Shown: positions 34,538-44,617 of the stretch, piece by piece
Layout of the letters: every line of letters starts with the position of its first letter
Position numbering within the stretch: the stretch's first letter is position 1
Source: Sulfitobacter brevis
GTDB taxonomy: Bacteria > Pseudomonadota > Alphaproteobacteria > Rhodobacterales > Rhodobacteraceae
Length of the DNA: 64,000 nt
Reading direction: 5' to 3'
NCBI RefSeq assembly: GCF_900112755.1
Contig: NZ_FOMW01000003.1
Coordinates: forward strand, 62,001-126,000
The notes under the pieces: generated by a model
What the model saw: the letters and a program-made list of their open reading frames with translations, nothing else
Database searches by the model: none
Told to the model about the DNA's origin: nothing
Position numbers and translations under genes: made by a program

Positions 34538-35452
34538 TCAGGCAAATATCATCGAGCTAAGCTTGCGACGACCGTTCAGCGCGATCGGATCATTGGCCTT
34601 CATCGCCTCGAAAATCGTGAACAACTGGACCTTGGCGGCCCCGTCGTTCCACTCGCGATCCCGGCGGAAAATGTCGAGCAGATGATCAACGGCTCCTTCG
34701 GCATCGCCCGTTGCATAGAGCGCCTGCGCCAGATCAAACCGCGCCTGCAGGTCATCCGGGTTTGCCTCGACAGCCGTGGCAAGCTCGGTCACGGGGCCCG
34801 CATCGGCGGCTTGCCGCGCCAGCAAAAGCTGTGCATGAGCGGCTTCCAGCTCCGGCGATTTGGAGATTTCGATTGGGGCACCGTTCAACAGCGCCTCGGC
34901 CTGATCAAGCTCGCCCATCGCGATATGCGCACGTACCATGCCGCCATAAGCGCCCGCGTGGTTCGGATCTTCGCCTAGAATCGCGGCAAAGGTCTGCGCG
35001 GCATCGGCGGCAGAACCTTCGGTCAGCATGTCTTCGGCGGCCTCTACCGCTTCGGCCAGCTGATCCCCCGGGGCTTCGCCGCCGGCGGCTTTCACGACGC
35101 GATCAACAAAGGCTTTGATTTCGGATTCGGGCTGTGCGCCCTGAAAGCCGTCAATCGGCTGGCCTTTGTGAAAGGCATAAACCGTCGGGATCGACTGGAT
35201 TTGCAACTGACCCGCGATCATCTGCGCTTCGTCGACGTTGACCTTGACCATCTTGACCGCGCCTTTGGCTGCGATCACGGCTTTCTCAAGCTGGGGGCCA
35301 AGTGTCTTGCAGGGGCCACACCACGGCGCCCAGAAATCCACGATGATCGGGGTGTGCTGCGAAGCCTCGACCACATCGGTCATGAAGCTCGCCTCGTCGC
35401 TGTCCGAAATCAAATTTGCATCAGGCGCGCCCGACAGGTTCAGTTCCATCAT
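34538..35452 (-). CDS. Thioredoxin-domain co-chaperone (CnoX/YbbN type)
   Basis: 304 residues: an N-terminal thioredoxin domain with WAPWCGPC (residues about 41-48), then TPR-like helical repeats to the C terminus (residues 130-300, with AYGGMVRAHIAMGELDQAEALL in parts). This matches YbbN/CnoX, a holdase protecting proteins from oxidative aggregation and passing them to GroEL. Escherichia coli CnoX has SxxC instead of CxxC; here CGPC is intact as in Alphaproteobacteria, so reductase activity is possible. GAGG precedes the ATG. Confidence 0.9.
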   Translation of the reverse strand: MMELNLSGAPDANLISDSDEASFMTDVVEASQHTPIIVDFWAPWCGPCKTLGPQLEKAVIAAKGAVKMVKVNVDEAQMIAGQLQIQSIPTVYAFHKGQPIDGFQGAQPESEIKAFVDRVVKAAGGEAPGDQLAEAVEAAEDMLTEGSAADAAQTFAAILGEDPNHAGAYGGMVRAHIAMGELDQAEALLNGAPIEISKSPELEAAHAQLLLARQAADAGPVTELATAVEANPDDLQARFDLAQALYATGDAEGAVDHLLDIFRRDREWNDGAAKVQLFTIFEAMKANDPIALNGRRKLSSMIFA

Positions 35453-35507
35453 CTCAATATCCTCGCTTGCTCGCGTTTGTCTCTATATGAGGGCTGAAGC
35501 CCTAGAA

Positions 35508-36296
35508 TCAAAGGTCGAAACTGGCAAAAACCGGCACGTGGTCGCTGGGTTGCTCCCATCCGCGCACCACGCGCTGGATGTGGCTGGAGTGTCCGGCCTG
35601 CGCTATGTCCTTGGTGGCCCATATATGATCGAGCCTGCGGCCCTTATCGGCGCTATCCCAATCGGCGGCGCGGTAGGACCACCAGCTATAAAGGTTGCCC
35701 TGCGGAATATCCTGCCGCGTGATGTCGACCCAATTGCCCGCGTCCTGCACTTGCCCCAGCGCCTCGACCTCGACGGGCGTGTGGCTGACGATCTTGAGCA
35801 GCTTCTTGTGGTCCCAAACGTCATCCTCACGCGGGGCAATGTTCAGATCACCAACCAGAATGGATTTTTCCGGTGCCTCGCCATGAAACCAGTCACGCAT
35901 CTCGGAAAGGTAATCGAGCTTCTGGCCAAACTTCTCGTTAATTTCGCGGTCGGGCTTGTCGCCGCCTGCGGGGACGTAAAAGTTGTGGATGGTGACGCCA
36001 TTTTCCAATTTTGCGGCAACGTGCCGCGCGTGGCCGAGTGCTGCAAAATCACTGCCCCCGACGTCCTCCAGCGGCAGTTTGGACAGGATCGCTACGCCGT
36101 TATAGCCCTTCTGCCCACGCGCCACCATGTGGGTATAGCCCGCGGCCTTGAACGCCTCGACAGGGATCTTGTCGACGGGGCTTTTACACTCCTGCAAGCA
36201 CAGCACATCTGGCCCATGCTCGGCCAGCATCCGCAACACCAGCCCCTCGCGCAGGCGGACCGAGTTGATGTTCCAAGTGGCGAGGGAAAAAGACAT
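35508..36296 (-). CDS. xth: Exodeoxyribonuclease III
   Basis: 262 residues. MSFSLATWNINSVRLREGLVLRM and the LCLQECKSPVDKIP block with the metal-binding Glu are the ExoIII start. GYNGVAILSK, VGDLNIAPREDDVWDHK and the last SDHVPVFASFDL with the catalytic Asp-His are present. The enzyme acts as AP endonuclease and 3'-5' exonuclease in base excision repair. The ATG at 36296 has GGAG upstream and opens the conserved domain; the longer frame upstream is not supported. Confidence 0.95.
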   Translation of the reverse strand: MSFSLATWNINSVRLREGLVLRMLAEHGPDVLCLQECKSPVDKIPVEAFKAAGYTHMVARGQKGYNGVAILSKLPLEDVGGSDFAALGHARHVAAKLENGVTIHNFYVPAGGDKPDREINEKFGQKLDYLSEMRDWFHGEAPEKSILVGDLNIAPREDDVWDHKKLLKIVSHTPVEVEALGQVQDAGNWVDITRQDIPQGNLYSWWSYRAADWDSADKGRRLDHIWATKDIAQAGHSSHIQRVVRGWEQPSDHVPVFASFDL

Positions 36297-36400
36297 GGGC
36301 GCAGGCTCCGGCAATGGGGAATTTGCGCGCAACCTAACGTTTGCGGCCCGCCGCTGCCATGCCGAAATCAGACGATGTAAGGACGGGGCGATTGTCCGAG

Positions 36401-36433
36401 ATAAAAAAAGGGCCGGACACTTAAGTCCGGCCC
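36401..36433 (-). terminator. Rho-independent terminator of the response-regulator gene (reverse strand)
   Basis: A perfect nine-base stem, GGGCCGGAC (36410-36418) with GTCCGGCCC (36425-36433), is followed on the reverse strand by seven T. It lies 123 bases after the regulator's stop and separates it from xth. Confidence 0.85.
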
Positions 36434-36555
36434 AGTCCAACAGGGAGGTATACGTCATTTCCCGGACGCAAACTTCGGGTTCAAACCGATTGGCGAGTCA
36501 TGAAAACCTCGCCACTCAGGTTTCCAACGGCACAGATCAACAAAAGTTCCGAAAC

Positions 36556-37242
36556 TTATGAAGACAAACGATAGCCGCCGGATTCAGTCACCAGCAAACG
36601 CGCATTAGATGGATCAGGCTCGATCTTCTGACGCAGGCGGTAAATGTGGGTTTCCAGCGTATGGGTCGTGACGCCGGCGTTGTAGCCCCAAACCTCATGC
36701 AACAGCACCTCGCGCGGCACCACCCCATCGCTGGAGCGATAGAGGAATTTGAGAATATTGGTTTCTTTTTCGGTCAGACGGACTTTCTTGTCGTCTTCGG
36801 TGATCAACACTTTCATCGACGGCTTGAACATATACGGCCCAAGCTGGAATACCGCATCCTCTGATTGTTCGTGCTGGCGCAACTGGGCGCGGATGCGGGC
36901 GAGCAGAACCGGAAATTTGAAGGGCTTGCTGACATAATCATTTGCGCCCGCATCAAGGCCCAGAATGGTGTCGGCATCGCTGTCATGGCCGGTCAGCATC
37001 ACAATCGGGCTTTTAACGCCCTGCTTGCGCATCAAGCGGCACAACTCGCGGCCATCGGTATCGGGCAGGCCGACATCGAGAATCACCAGATCATAGATCA
37101 TTTCTTTGGCGCGGGTCATCGCATCGGCACCGTTGGCAGCTTCGAAAACATCGAAGTCTTCGGTCATGATCAACTGCTCGCTCAGCGCGTCGCGCAGATC
37201 GTCGTCATCATCGACAAGCAGGATTTTCTTGAGTTGGGCCAT
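36556..37242 (-). CDS. OmpR-family response regulator
   Basis: 228 residues: receiver domain (1-120) with acidic pocket DDDDD, phosphorylatable Asp in VILDVGLPDTDG and Lys in SKPFKFP, then an OmpR-type winged helix (130-228) ending LETHIYRLRQKIEPDPSNARLLVTESGGYRL (in parts). No histidine kinase is adjacent, so it is orphan here. The DNA-binding half, with WGYNAGVTTHTLETHIYRLRQKI (in parts), recalls the essential envelope regulator CenR, but that is not certain. GGAGAAC lies before the ATG. Confidence 0.9.
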   Translation of the reverse strand: MAQLKKILLVDDDDDLRDALSEQLIMTEDFDVFEAANGADAMTRAKEMIYDLVILDVGLPDTDGRELCRLMRKQGVKSPIVMLTGHDSDADTILGLDAGANDYVSKPFKFPVLLARIRAQLRQHEQSEDAVFQLGPYMFKPSMKVLITEDDKKVRLTEKETNILKFLYRSSDGVVPREVLLHEVWGYNAGVTTHTLETHIYRLRQKIEPDPSNARLLVTESGGYRLSS

Positions 37243-37408
37243 ATTGTTCTCCGTTCTCTTCCTATCACAGATGCGTCATGAGTGGGGTCACGACAAGGTT
37301 TGCACCCGAACTTTCACGGCCTCGTGTTAGGTTTCGGTCGAATGTTTCAATTCTCGGCCTGCTCGCTTACATAACATGCAATTGCCACCAAAAAGTGTAA
37401 CACCGCAG

Positions 37409-38497
37409 ATGAGCTTTGCCCCCGACATTACCGAACAACTGGCGCGGGCGCGTGCCGATCTGCGCATGGGCGTGCCAGTTGTGTTTGCCGGGCCCTCCGG
37501 CGTTCTGGTTTTAGCGGCAGAGACTTTGGCCCCGCAGCGCTTGGCCGATGTACTCGCTCTTGGCGGCACGCCGGTACTGGCAATCACGGCGCGGCGCGCC
37601 ACAACGCTCAAGGCGCGGGCCTATGATGGTGATCTGGCGCGGGTGATCCTGCCCGAAGATGCCACCCCTGCATGGGTGCATAGCATCGCCAACCCTGCTG
37701 ATGATTTGCGCGCCCCGCTGAAGGGACCGTTCAACTGCGCCAGAGGCGGCAATGCGGACGCCCACCGCGCCGCCCTTCGCCTGACCAAATCTGCCCGCCT
37801 GCTGCCTGCCGCCTTGGTGCTTGATCTGCCTGATGCGCGAGGATTTGCAGCAACCCACGGGCTAACCTGCCTTGACCTCGCGACCGCCGCTCCCGCACTG
37901 GAGGAGCGCAGCCCGCTCTATCCCGTGGTGAATGCGCGGTTGCCGATGGAGGCGTCCGAGGCCGGGCGTTTGCATGTGTTCCGCCCCGAGGATGGCGGCG
38001 AGGAGCATTATGCCATCGAAATCGGTCGGCCTGATCGGTCTAAACCGGTGCTGACACGGCTGCATTCGGCTTGTTTTACCGGTGATCTAATGGGCAGCCT
38101 CAAATGCGACTGCGGCCCGCAGCTCCACGCCGCATTGGCACAAATGGGGGCCGAGGGGCATGGCGTATTGCTCTACCTCAATCAGGAGGGGCGTGGCATC
38201 GGCCTTGCGAACAAAATGCGGGCCTATTCCTTACAGGATCAAGGGTTTGATACCGTCGAGGCCAATCATCGCCTCGGCTTCGAGGATGACGAACGCGATT
38301 TCCGGCTTGGCTCTGATATCCTGAAATCGATGGGTTTCTCGGCAGTGCGACTGCTGACCAACAATCCTCGTAAGGTCGAGATGATGCAGGCGAGTGGCAT
38401 CGACGTGACCGAGCGTGTGCCGCTGGCAGTGGGCGAGAACCGCCACAACAGCGCCTATCTGGCCACCAAGGCCGCAAAGTCCGGCCATCTGCTGTGA
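37409..38497 (+). CDS. ribA: GTP cyclohydrolase II (riboflavin synthesis)
   Basis: 362 residues. The C-terminal 200 residues are the RibA domain: [20 protein letters not shown] supplies the three zinc Cys (C-x10-C-x-C), followed by [16 protein letters not shown] and [17 protein letters not shown]. The enzyme opens GTP to give the pyrimidine precursor of riboflavin. The N-terminal 160 residues are not a functional ribB-type domain that I can recognise; this extended form is usual in Rhodobacterales. The start is uncertain: ATG at 37376 or 37409, neither with a clear ribosome site. Confidence 0.9.
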   Translation: MSFAPDITEQLARARADLRMGVPVVFAGPSGVLVLAAETLAPQRLADVLALGGTPVLAITARRATTLKARAYDGDLARVILPEDATPAWVHSIANPADDLRAPLKGPFNCARGGNADAHRAALRLTKSARLLPAALVLDLPDARGFAATHGLTCLDLATAAPALEERSPLYPVVNARLPMEASEAGRLHVFRPEDGGEEHYAIEIGRPDRSKPVLTRLHSACFTGDLMGSLKCDCGPQLHAALAQMGAEGHGVLLYLNQEGRGIGLANKMRAYSLQDQGFDTVEANHRLGFEDDERDFRLGSDILKSMGFSAVRLLTNNPRKVEMMQASGIDVTERVPLAVGENRHNSAYLATKAAKSGHLL

Positions 38498-38988
38498 CGC
38501 CCGATGATTTGGTGCTGACCCGACAGGGGCTGCGGTTTCAGGGGCGGCTTTGGCCCTGCTCCATCGGCAAGGGCGGTGTTACGTCCCACAAGCGCGAGGG
38601 CGACGGCGCGACCCCGCGCGGCAGTCACCGCATTGTCGGCATGCTTTACCGGCCTGACCGGATCGTCGCGCCTACCGCATGGGCAACGCCGATTGGCCCG
38701 CGCGACCTGTGGTCGGATGCGTCCGGTGCGCCGGATTATAACCACCTTGTCCGTGCCCCCTACCCCGACAGCCACGAAGCCTTGCGCCGCGCCGATCCGC
38801 TCTATGATCTGGTGTTGGTCACGGATTGGAACTGGCCTGACGCTCAGGCGGGGTGCGGCTCGGCTATTTTTATTCACCAATGGCGGCGTCCGGGGTATCC
38901 GACCGAAGGCTGCGTCGCATTTGACCGCGCAGACCTCACCCGGATCGCCACGCGGATCACGCAGCGGAGCTGTTTGATCGTCCGCTAG
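38494..38988 (+). CDS. L,D-transpeptidase (YkuD domain) family protein
   Basis: 164 residues, GTG start overlapping the ribA stop. [21 protein letters not shown] and the active-site block [19 protein letters not shown] with His and Cys (residues about 128-146) are typical of the YkuD-like L,D-transpeptidase catalytic fold. Family members form 3-3 peptidoglycan links or attach proteins. No signal peptide is visible, as often for this short subfamily, so cellular location is uncertain. Confidence 0.82.
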   Translation: MTPDDLVLTRQGLRFQGRLWPCSIGKGGVTSHKREGDGATPRGSHRIVGMLYRPDRIVAPTAWATPIGPRDLWSDASGAPDYNHLVRAPYPDSHEALRRADPLYDLVLVTDWNWPDAQAGCGSAIFIHQWRRPGYPTEGCVAFDRADLTRIATRITQRSCLIVR

Positions 38989-38998
38989 CCCCTACCCC

Positions 38999-39652
38999 TC
39001 AGGCAGGCACGCGTTCGCCGAAGATCGCGGAGCCGACACGCACATGGGTCGCCCCCAATGCGATGGCCCGCTCGAAATCGCTGCTCATCCCCATCGACAA
39101 TCCTTCAAGACCGTTGCGCGCGGCAATCTTGGCCAGCAGCGCGAAGTGCAGCGCAGGCTCGACGTCGACAGGCGGGATGCACATCAACCCTTTGACGGGC
39201 AGATCAAGCGCGCGGCAATCGGCAACAAAGGCATCCGCCTCGCTGGGCAAAACGCCTGCCTTCTGCGCCTCCTCCCCAGTGTTGACCTGCACAAACAGAT
39301 CGGGACAGCGGCCCATTTCCTGCGCGAGGCGGGCAAAGGATTGCGCCAGCTTAGGGCGATCAAGCGAATGGATCGCATGAAACAGTTCCATCGCTGCACG
39401 GGTTTTATTGGATTGCAGCGGCCCGATAAGATGGAGGTCTAGCCCGTCAAAATCCTCGGCAAAGGCAGGCCATTTGCCAGCCGCTTCCTGAACCTTGTTC
39501 TCACCAAAGCAACGATGGCCCTCTTCCAGCACGGCGCGCACGCGGGCGTCGGGCTGGACCTTGCTGACGGCAATCAGCGTGACAGAGCCTGCGGTGCGGC
39601 CTGCATCTGCTTCGGCTTTGGCGATTCTGGTGGTGATGTCGTGCAGGGGCAT
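38999..39652 (-). CDS. Pyridoxal-phosphate homeostasis protein (YggS family)
   Basis: 217 residues forming a PLP-binding TIM barrel related to alanine racemase domain I. LIAVSKVQPDARVRAVLEEGHRCFGENKVQEA (in parts) has the PLP lysine in AVSK. LHLIGPLQSNK, LFVQVNTGEEAQKAG and GLSMGMSSDFERAIALGATHVRVGSAIFG (in parts) complete the motif set. YggS controls free PLP and affects amino acid pools. The start at 39652 is the first Met of the conserved domain. Confidence 0.95.
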   Translation of the reverse strand: MPLHDITTRIAKAEADAGRTAGSVTLIAVSKVQPDARVRAVLEEGHRCFGENKVQEAAGKWPAFAEDFDGLDLHLIGPLQSNKTRAAMELFHAIHSLDRPKLAQSFARLAQEMGRCPDLFVQVNTGEEAQKAGVLPSEADAFVADCRALDLPVKGLMCIPPVDVEPALHFALLAKIAARNGLEGLSMGMSSDFERAIALGATHVRVGSAIFGERVPA

Positions 39653-39702
39653 GGCCGGTTCTCCGCTAAGATTTGGGGCACAGAACACCAGCCTTGCACA
39701 AA

Positions 39703-39734
39703 AGAAAAGGGGCAGACCAATGGCCTGCCCCTCT
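39703..39734 (-). terminator. Rho-independent terminator of the porin gene (reverse strand)
   Basis: AGGGGCAG (39710-39717) pairs with CTGCCCCT (39727-39734). On the reverse strand the stem is followed by TTTCTTTTG. It lies 20 bases after the porin stop. Confidence 0.85.
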
Positions 39735-39753
39735 AACCGTAATGTGGTTCAAC

Positions 39754-40695
39754 TTAGAAGTTGAAGCGCACACCCATGTCGACAACTGTCGAGTCGTTGC
39801 TCAAGCTGGCAATACCACCGCGGAGCGATGTACCGCCACCGAGGTCGTGGTTGAAGTCGATGCCGTAGGATGTTTCCGCGAAGTAATCCGCGTCAGCAAC
39901 GTAAACTTCTACGTCTGTAGCTGCGCCCACGTCGAAACGACCGGACAGAACCCAGTGATCGCCATCTGTACCGTTGTCAGCATAGGCCAGAGTAACGTCT
40001 GCTGGGCCGAAGGAACCGCCAACCGAAGCAGCAAACTCGGTGTCAGTTGCCGAGTCGGAGTCTTGACCACCGATTGCAAACGTCCAACCGCTCCATGTGT
40101 ATGCAGCGTGAGCAGCAATACGGTCATTGAAGTCGGAAGCCGATACGTGAACCGAGAAGTCGCCCATGGAGTACAGGACTTCAACGCCGTTCATGCCGGC
40201 TGAGCCTTCTTCGTCAGAGTCGTATGCATCGCCGCGGAAGTTGTACGCGGTGTAGTCATAGCCCAGACCGGTCAGGCCAAGGTCGATTGGGTACATGCCA
40301 GGCATGAATTCCAGAGCGCCGTAGATGTTGCCAACGCCAACTTCCAGACCACCGGAACGGGCGAAGAAACGCACGCCGTTGATGCCTGTTTCAGTGCGGT
40401 CAGCACGGTAATCAACGTCGCCGTCGCCGTCGCGGTCGGTGCCAACGCTATCAATCGAAGCGGCGCCATCGTTGTCCTGCTGGATACGAGCACGGGCACC
40501 GAAAGTAACGCCTGCGTCAGATTCAGCTGTCGCGTCGATCTGCAGACGGAAGCGTGACGTGATGTCTGTGGAGTCACCAGCAGCTGTGTCTGTGTACTGG
40601 ATACCAAAGCGGCCGTAGCCACCGAATGTAACGTCTGCAGCAGCAACGCCGGCGGTCGCAACCAGAGCCGTTGATGCGAAGAGAACTTTTTTCAT
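39754..40695 (-). CDS. Outer-membrane porin (Rhodobacter type)
   Basis: 313 residues with a signal peptide (cleavage after AAA near residue 20, before DVTFGGYGRFGIQY). The mature part alternates polar and hydrophobic residues as a 16-strand beta barrel, is acidic and low in Cys, and ends in VRFNF with the C-terminal Phe needed for BAM recognition. Matches the general diffusion porins of Rhodobacterales. GAGGG precedes the ATG. A small hairpin in the leader (ACCGG/CCGGT at 40729-40743) may influence expression. Confidence 0.92.
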   Translation of the reverse strand: MKKVLFASTALVATAGVAAADVTFGGYGRFGIQYTDTAAGDSTDITSRFRLQIDATAESDAGVTFGARARIQQDNDGAASIDSVGTDRDGDGDVDYRADRTETGINGVRFFARSGGLEVGVGNIYGALEFMPGMYPIDLGLTGLGYDYTAYNFRGDAYDSDEEGSAGMNGVEVLYSMGDFSVHVSASDFNDRIAAHAAYTWSGWTFAIGGQDSDSATDTEFAASVGGSFGPADVTLAYADNGTDGDHWVLSGRFDVGAATDVEVYVADADYFAETSYGIDFNHDLGGGTSLRGGIASLSNDSTVVDMGVRFNF

Positions 40696-41019
40696 GAGTT
40701 TTCCCTCGGTTTGAATTCACATGCCCAAACCGGGGAATCCGGTAAGGGTATGAAGGGTGTTTGCATCCAATCCCCCCCTCATGGCAAGACGCCTGCACAG
40801 GTCGAACACAATGCTGCCGCCAATGGTGCAGCTTTGCCACAGTTCGCCACACCTGTTAATACAGCAGTACTACAACGCGGCATCGGCAGGGTGCTCGGCA
40901 GCAGCGGTTCTTTCGCGCTACAGCACTGGAAAACAGCAGAATCAGCATGGCTACATATGCCTTGCCCACATGGGCCAGCTTGGTTAGACCAGTGACCAAA
41001 CAGGCAAAGGATCGCTGGA
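40696..41019. other. 324-base divergent regulatory region between porin and DUF3576 genes
   Basis: It should carry both promoters. Seen: the porin ribosome site, a 5-base hairpin ACCGG/CCGGT at 40729-40743 within the porin leader, and AAGGA before the DUF3576 ATG. The short reading frames on either strand lack codon bias and ribosome sites, so I do not call genes. I cannot identify clear -35/-10 boxes. Confidence 0.5.
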
Positions 41020-41514
41020 ATGGCACGTCAAACCGTTTGCAGAGTTGCGTTAACACTTATGGTCGTCGCTACATTGGGCGCTTGTGGCTTTCGCGGCTTG
41101 GGTCCGGCTACGGCGCGCCCCGAGACCTATAGCAACGCCAACAACCCCAATAACATCGAGACCGACCAATCAAATACGATCTGGTCGATCTTTGGCGCCA
41201 AGAACGCCGGTAGCGATGTCGCGGTGAACAAATACCTCTGGTCGGCATCGCTCGAAGTGCTGAACTTCCTGCCGGTCCAGTCTGTCGATCCGTTCACCGG
41301 CGTGATCGTAACCGGCTACGGCACGCCTCCGGGCGGCGGCACGGCTTACCGCGCAACGGTATTGATTGACGATCCCGCGCTTGATGCACGCTCGCTGAAT
41401 ATCGCGCTGCAAACCAGCGGTGGCCGACCGGTAAATGCCGCAACCGCCCGCGCTGTCGAGGATGCGATTCTCAGCCGCGCCCGTGAGTTGCGCATCGCCG
41501 ACGCCAAGTTCTGA
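41020..41514 (+). CDS. DUF3576 family lipoprotein
   Basis: 164 residues. A lipobox LGAC gives Cys22 as the lipidation site. The conserved stretch YLWSASLEVLNFLPVQSVDPFTGVIVTGY (in parts, residues about 68-96) is the DUF3576 signature found in many Alphaproteobacteria; the function is unknown. It precedes leuS-lptE-holA on the same strand by 87 bases and may be co-transcribed with these envelope genes. AAGGA precedes the ATG at eight bases. Confidence 0.88.
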   Translation: MARQTVCRVALTLMVVATLGACGFRGLGPATARPETYSNANNPNNIETDQSNTIWSIFGAKNAGSDVAVNKYLWSASLEVLNFLPVQSVDPFTGVIVTGYGTPPGGGTAYRATVLIDDPALDARSLNIALQTSGGRPVNAATARAVEDAILSRARELRIADAKF

Positions 41515-41601
41515 ACCCGCCCTCTTTCATCACTGCTCATGCGCCGGGTTCTGTATTCCACAACAGCCCGGCGTTTTTCATGTTACAAGGTCCTGACCCC
41601 G

Positions 41602-44148
41602 ATGCCCCGATATACCCCCGCCGAAATCGAAGCCCGCTGGCAGCAGGCATGGGAAAAAGACGCCGTGTTCAAGGCTGTCCGCTCGGCTGACAAGCCCAAG
41701 TACTATGTGCTTGAGATGTTCCCCTATCCGTCGGGGCGCATCCACATGGGCCATGTGCGCAATTATACGATGGGCGACGTGATCGCGCGCTACAAGCTCG
41801 CCACCGGGCACAACGTGCTGCATCCAATGGGCTGGGACGCCTTCGGGATGCCCGCCGAAAATGCCGCGATGGCGATCGGCGGCCACCCCAAGGATTGGAC
41901 CTACGGCAATATCGCCGACATGCGCGCACAGATGAAACCGCTCGGCCTCAGCATCGACTGGTCGCGCGAATTCGCCACCTGCGATCCGGAGTATTATGGC
42001 CAGCAGCAGGCGCTGTTCCTCGATTTCCTGCAAGAGGGCCTAGTCTACCGCAAGAACGCCGTGGTGAACTGGGATCCCGTCGATATGACTGTTCTGGCGA
42101 ATGAGCAGGTCGAGGCCGGTCGCGGCTGGCGCTCGGGCGCTTTGGTGGAACGGCGCGAACTGACCCAGTGGTTCTTTAAAATCTCCGACCACTCAGAGGA
42201 GTTGCTTGCCGCACTCGACAGCCTTGATAACTGGCCCGCGAAGGTAAAACTGATGCAGGCCAACTGGATCGGCAAGTCGCGCGGGCTGCAATTCGCCTTC
42301 TCGACCATTGATGCGCCTGTGGGCCACGACCGGATCGATGTCTATACCACCCGCCCTGACACGCTACTCGGTGCTTCCTTTGTAGGCATCTCGCCCGACC
42401 ATCCGCTGGCCAAACTGCTGGAGCGCGACAACGCCGACGTCGCGGCCTTCTGCAATCAATGTCGCCAAGGTGGCACCACCGAAGAAGCCATCGAGACCGC
42501 CGAGAAGCTCGGCCTTGATACCGGCATCCGCGTGCGCCACCCCTTTGACACCGCGCGCGAGTTGCCCGTGTATATCGCCAACTTCATCCTGATGGACTAC
42601 GGCACCGGCGCGATCTTTGGTTGCCCCGCGCATGATGCGCGCGATTTTGAGTTCGCAACCAAATACGGCCTGCCAATCATCTCGACCTTCCTGCCGTCCG
42701 AGGATGCCAGCCCGAAACTGGCCGAAGCCTTTGTGCCCGCCAAAACCGAGAAAGTGTTCTACAACCTCGGGTTCGCGGGCGATGCATGGCAGACCGGCCT
42801 CGAAGCCATCGACGCGGCCATCGCCTTTTGCGAGGAAAACGGCGTCGGACAAGGCGTGACCAAGTACCGCTTGCGTGATTGGGGCCTGTCGCGGCAGCGC
42901 TATTGGGGCTGCCCGATCCCCGTGGTGCATTGCGACACCTGCGGCGTGGTGCCCGAAAAGAAAGAGAACCTCCCGATCGAGCTGCCCTACGACGTCACTT
43001 TTGACGTGCCGGGCAATCCGCTGGACCGCCATCCGACATGGCGCGACTGTGCCTGCCCGGCTTGCGGCGCTGCGGCCAAGCGCGAAACCGACACGATGGA
43101 TACCTTCGTCGATTCGTCATGGTACTTCGCCCGCTTCACTGCACCCCATGCCGACACCCCGACAGTGCTGGAGGACGCCGCCTATTGGATGAACGTCGAT
43201 CAGTATATCGGCGGTATCGAGCACGCGATTCTGCACCTGCTCTATTCGCGCTTCTTTGCCCGTGCGATGCAGATCACCGGCCACTTGCCAGAAAGCGCCA
43301 TCGAGCCTTTCGACGCGCTTTTTACCCAAGGCATGGTGACGCATGAGATTTACCAGACCCGCGAGGATAATGGCCGCCCAGTTTATCACCTGCCCGAAGA
43401 CGTGACTGACGGCAAACTCGCTGATGGCACGGCGGTCGAGATTATCCCCTCGGCGAAAATGTCGAAGTCCAAAAAGAACGTTGTCGATCCACTTAGCATC
43501 ATCTCGGCTTACGGCGCCGATACGGCGCGCTGGTTTGTGTTGTCCGATTCGCCCCCCGAGCGGGACGTGGAATGGACTGCAAGCGGTGCCGATGCAGCGT
43601 TCAAGCATCTTGGCCGCGTCTGGAACATCTCGGAGCGCATTCTCGAGATGGCCCCCGACACCGCCGGCGAGGGTGACGACGCGCTGTTGCGGGCGATGCA
43701 CAAGACCATCAACGACGTGACCATGGGGGTCGAATCTTTTGGCTTCAACGCGGCGATTGCCAAGCTCTATGCCTTCACCGCCACCTTGCAGAAATCAAAG
43801 GCCGGCCAAGCGGCACAGCGCCAAGCGATCATGACACTGGCGCAACTGATGTCCCCGATGACACCGCACCTCGCGGAGGATATTTGGGCAGCGCAGGGCG
43901 GCGAAGGGCTGATCGTGACGGCGCCCTGGCCCAAGGCCGATGAGGCGATGCTGGTCGATGACACCGTGACCCTGCCAATCCAGATCAACGGCAAGCGCCG
44001 CGCGGAAATTCAGGTTCCTGCTGACATGCCGAAGGAAGAGGTTGAAAAAATCGCGCTGGCCCACGAAGCTGTCATTCGGACGCTGGACGGGGCCACCCCG
44101 AAAAAGGTCATCGTAGTACCGGGACGGATTGTGAATGTCGTTGCTTAA
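41602..44148 (+). CDS. leuS: Leucyl-tRNA synthetase
   Basis: 848 residues. It charges tRNA-Leu with leucine. Class I signatures are [12 protein letters not shown] near 49-60 and KMSKSKKN near 620. The CP1 editing domain runs about 225-415 and includes [19 protein letters not shown]. The ATG at 41602 follows AAGG; upstream in-frame codons lack conserved sequence. The following lptE overlaps its last 14 bases, so leuS-lptE-holA form a tight operon, as in most Alphaproteobacteria. Confidence 0.98.
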   Translation: MPRYTPAEIEARWQQAWEKDAVFKAVRSADKPKYYVLEMFPYPSGRIHMGHVRNYTMGDVIARYKLATGHNVLHPMGWDAFGMPAENAAMAIGGHPKDWTYGNIADMRAQMKPLGLSIDWSREFATCDPEYYGQQQALFLDFLQEGLVYRKNAVVNWDPVDMTVLANEQVEAGRGWRSGALVERRELTQWFFKISDHSEELLAALDSLDNWPAKVKLMQANWIGKSRGLQFAFSTIDAPVGHDRIDVYTTRPDTLLGASFVGISPDHPLAKLLERDNADVAAFCNQCRQGGTTEEAIETAEKLGLDTGIRVRHPFDTARELPVYIANFILMDYGTGAIFGCPAHDARDFEFATKYGLPIISTFLPSEDASPKLAEAFVPAKTEKVFYNLGFAGDAWQTGLEAIDAAIAFCEENGVGQGVTKYRLRDWGLSRQRYWGCPIPVVHCDTCGVVPEKKENLPIELPYDVTFDVPGNPLDRHPTWRDCACPACGAAAKRETDTMDTFVDSSWYFARFTAPHADTPTVLEDAAYWMNVDQYIGGIEHAILHLLYSRFFARAMQITGHLPESAIEPFDALFTQGMVTHEIYQTREDNGRPVYHLPEDVTDGKLADGTAVEIIPSAKMSKSKKNVVDPLSIISAYGADTARWFVLSDSPPERDVEWTASGADAAFKHLGRVWNISERILEMAPDTAGEGDDALLRAMHKTINDVTMGVESFGFNAAIAKLYAFTATLQKSKAGQAAQRQAIMTLAQLMSPMTPHLAEDIWAAQGGEGLIVTAPWPKADEAMLVDDTVTLPIQINGKRRAEIQVPADMPKEEVEKIALAHEAVIRTLDGATPKKVIVVPGRIVNVVA

Positions 44149-44617
44149 CCGACGCACTGCACTGTTGATGCCGCTGGCGCTGGCCGCCTGCGGCTTTCAG
44201 CCGGTCTATGGGCCGGATGGCGCGGGCACGGCGTTGCAGAATCAGGTGCGCGTCGATGACCCGACGGACCGCAACGGCTATGTACTGACCCGCGAGCTAG
44301 AAACCCGCCTTGGCCGTGCGGCCAACCCGCGCTTTGGATTGGCGCTGATCATCGTGACCAGCGAGGACGGGCTTGCCATCGACAGCGAAGGCGATACCGA
44401 CCGCTATAACATCCTCGGCTCGGCTGACTATGCGCTGCGCGATCTGGCCAGTGGGGCAATCCTCAGTTCTGGCAAGGTCGAGAACTTTACCGGCTATTCC
44501 GCAACCGGCACCACCGTTGCGACACTGGCCAGCCAGCAAGACGCGCAGGGACGCTTGATGACCATTCTGGCCCAACAGATCGTGACCCGCCTTTATACCG
44601 CCGACCTTTCGGCATGA
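44135..44617 (+). CDS. lptE: LPS-assembly lipoprotein LptE
   Basis: 160 residues with lipobox LAAC (Cys19) and the start CGFQPVYGP typical of LptE. LptE plugs the LptD outer-membrane barrel that inserts LPS. The later [14 protein letters not shown] and [16 protein letters not shown] segments are also family-like. It overlaps leuS upstream by 14 bases and holA downstream by four. Confidence 0.9.
   Translation: MSLLNRRTALLMPLALAACGFQPVYGPDGAGTALQNQVRVDDPTDRNGYVLTRELETRLGRAANPRFGLALIIVTSEDGLAIDSEGDTDRYNILGSADYALRDLASGAILSSGKVENFTGYSATGTTVATLASQQDAQGRLMTILAQQIVTRLYTADLSA

Noticed and set aside
35490-35503. AGGGCT-GA-AGCCCT palindrome between xth and the thioredoxin gene
   Set aside because: The loop is too small unless the stem is shortened to five pairs, and no T tract follows; it is too weak to call a terminator.
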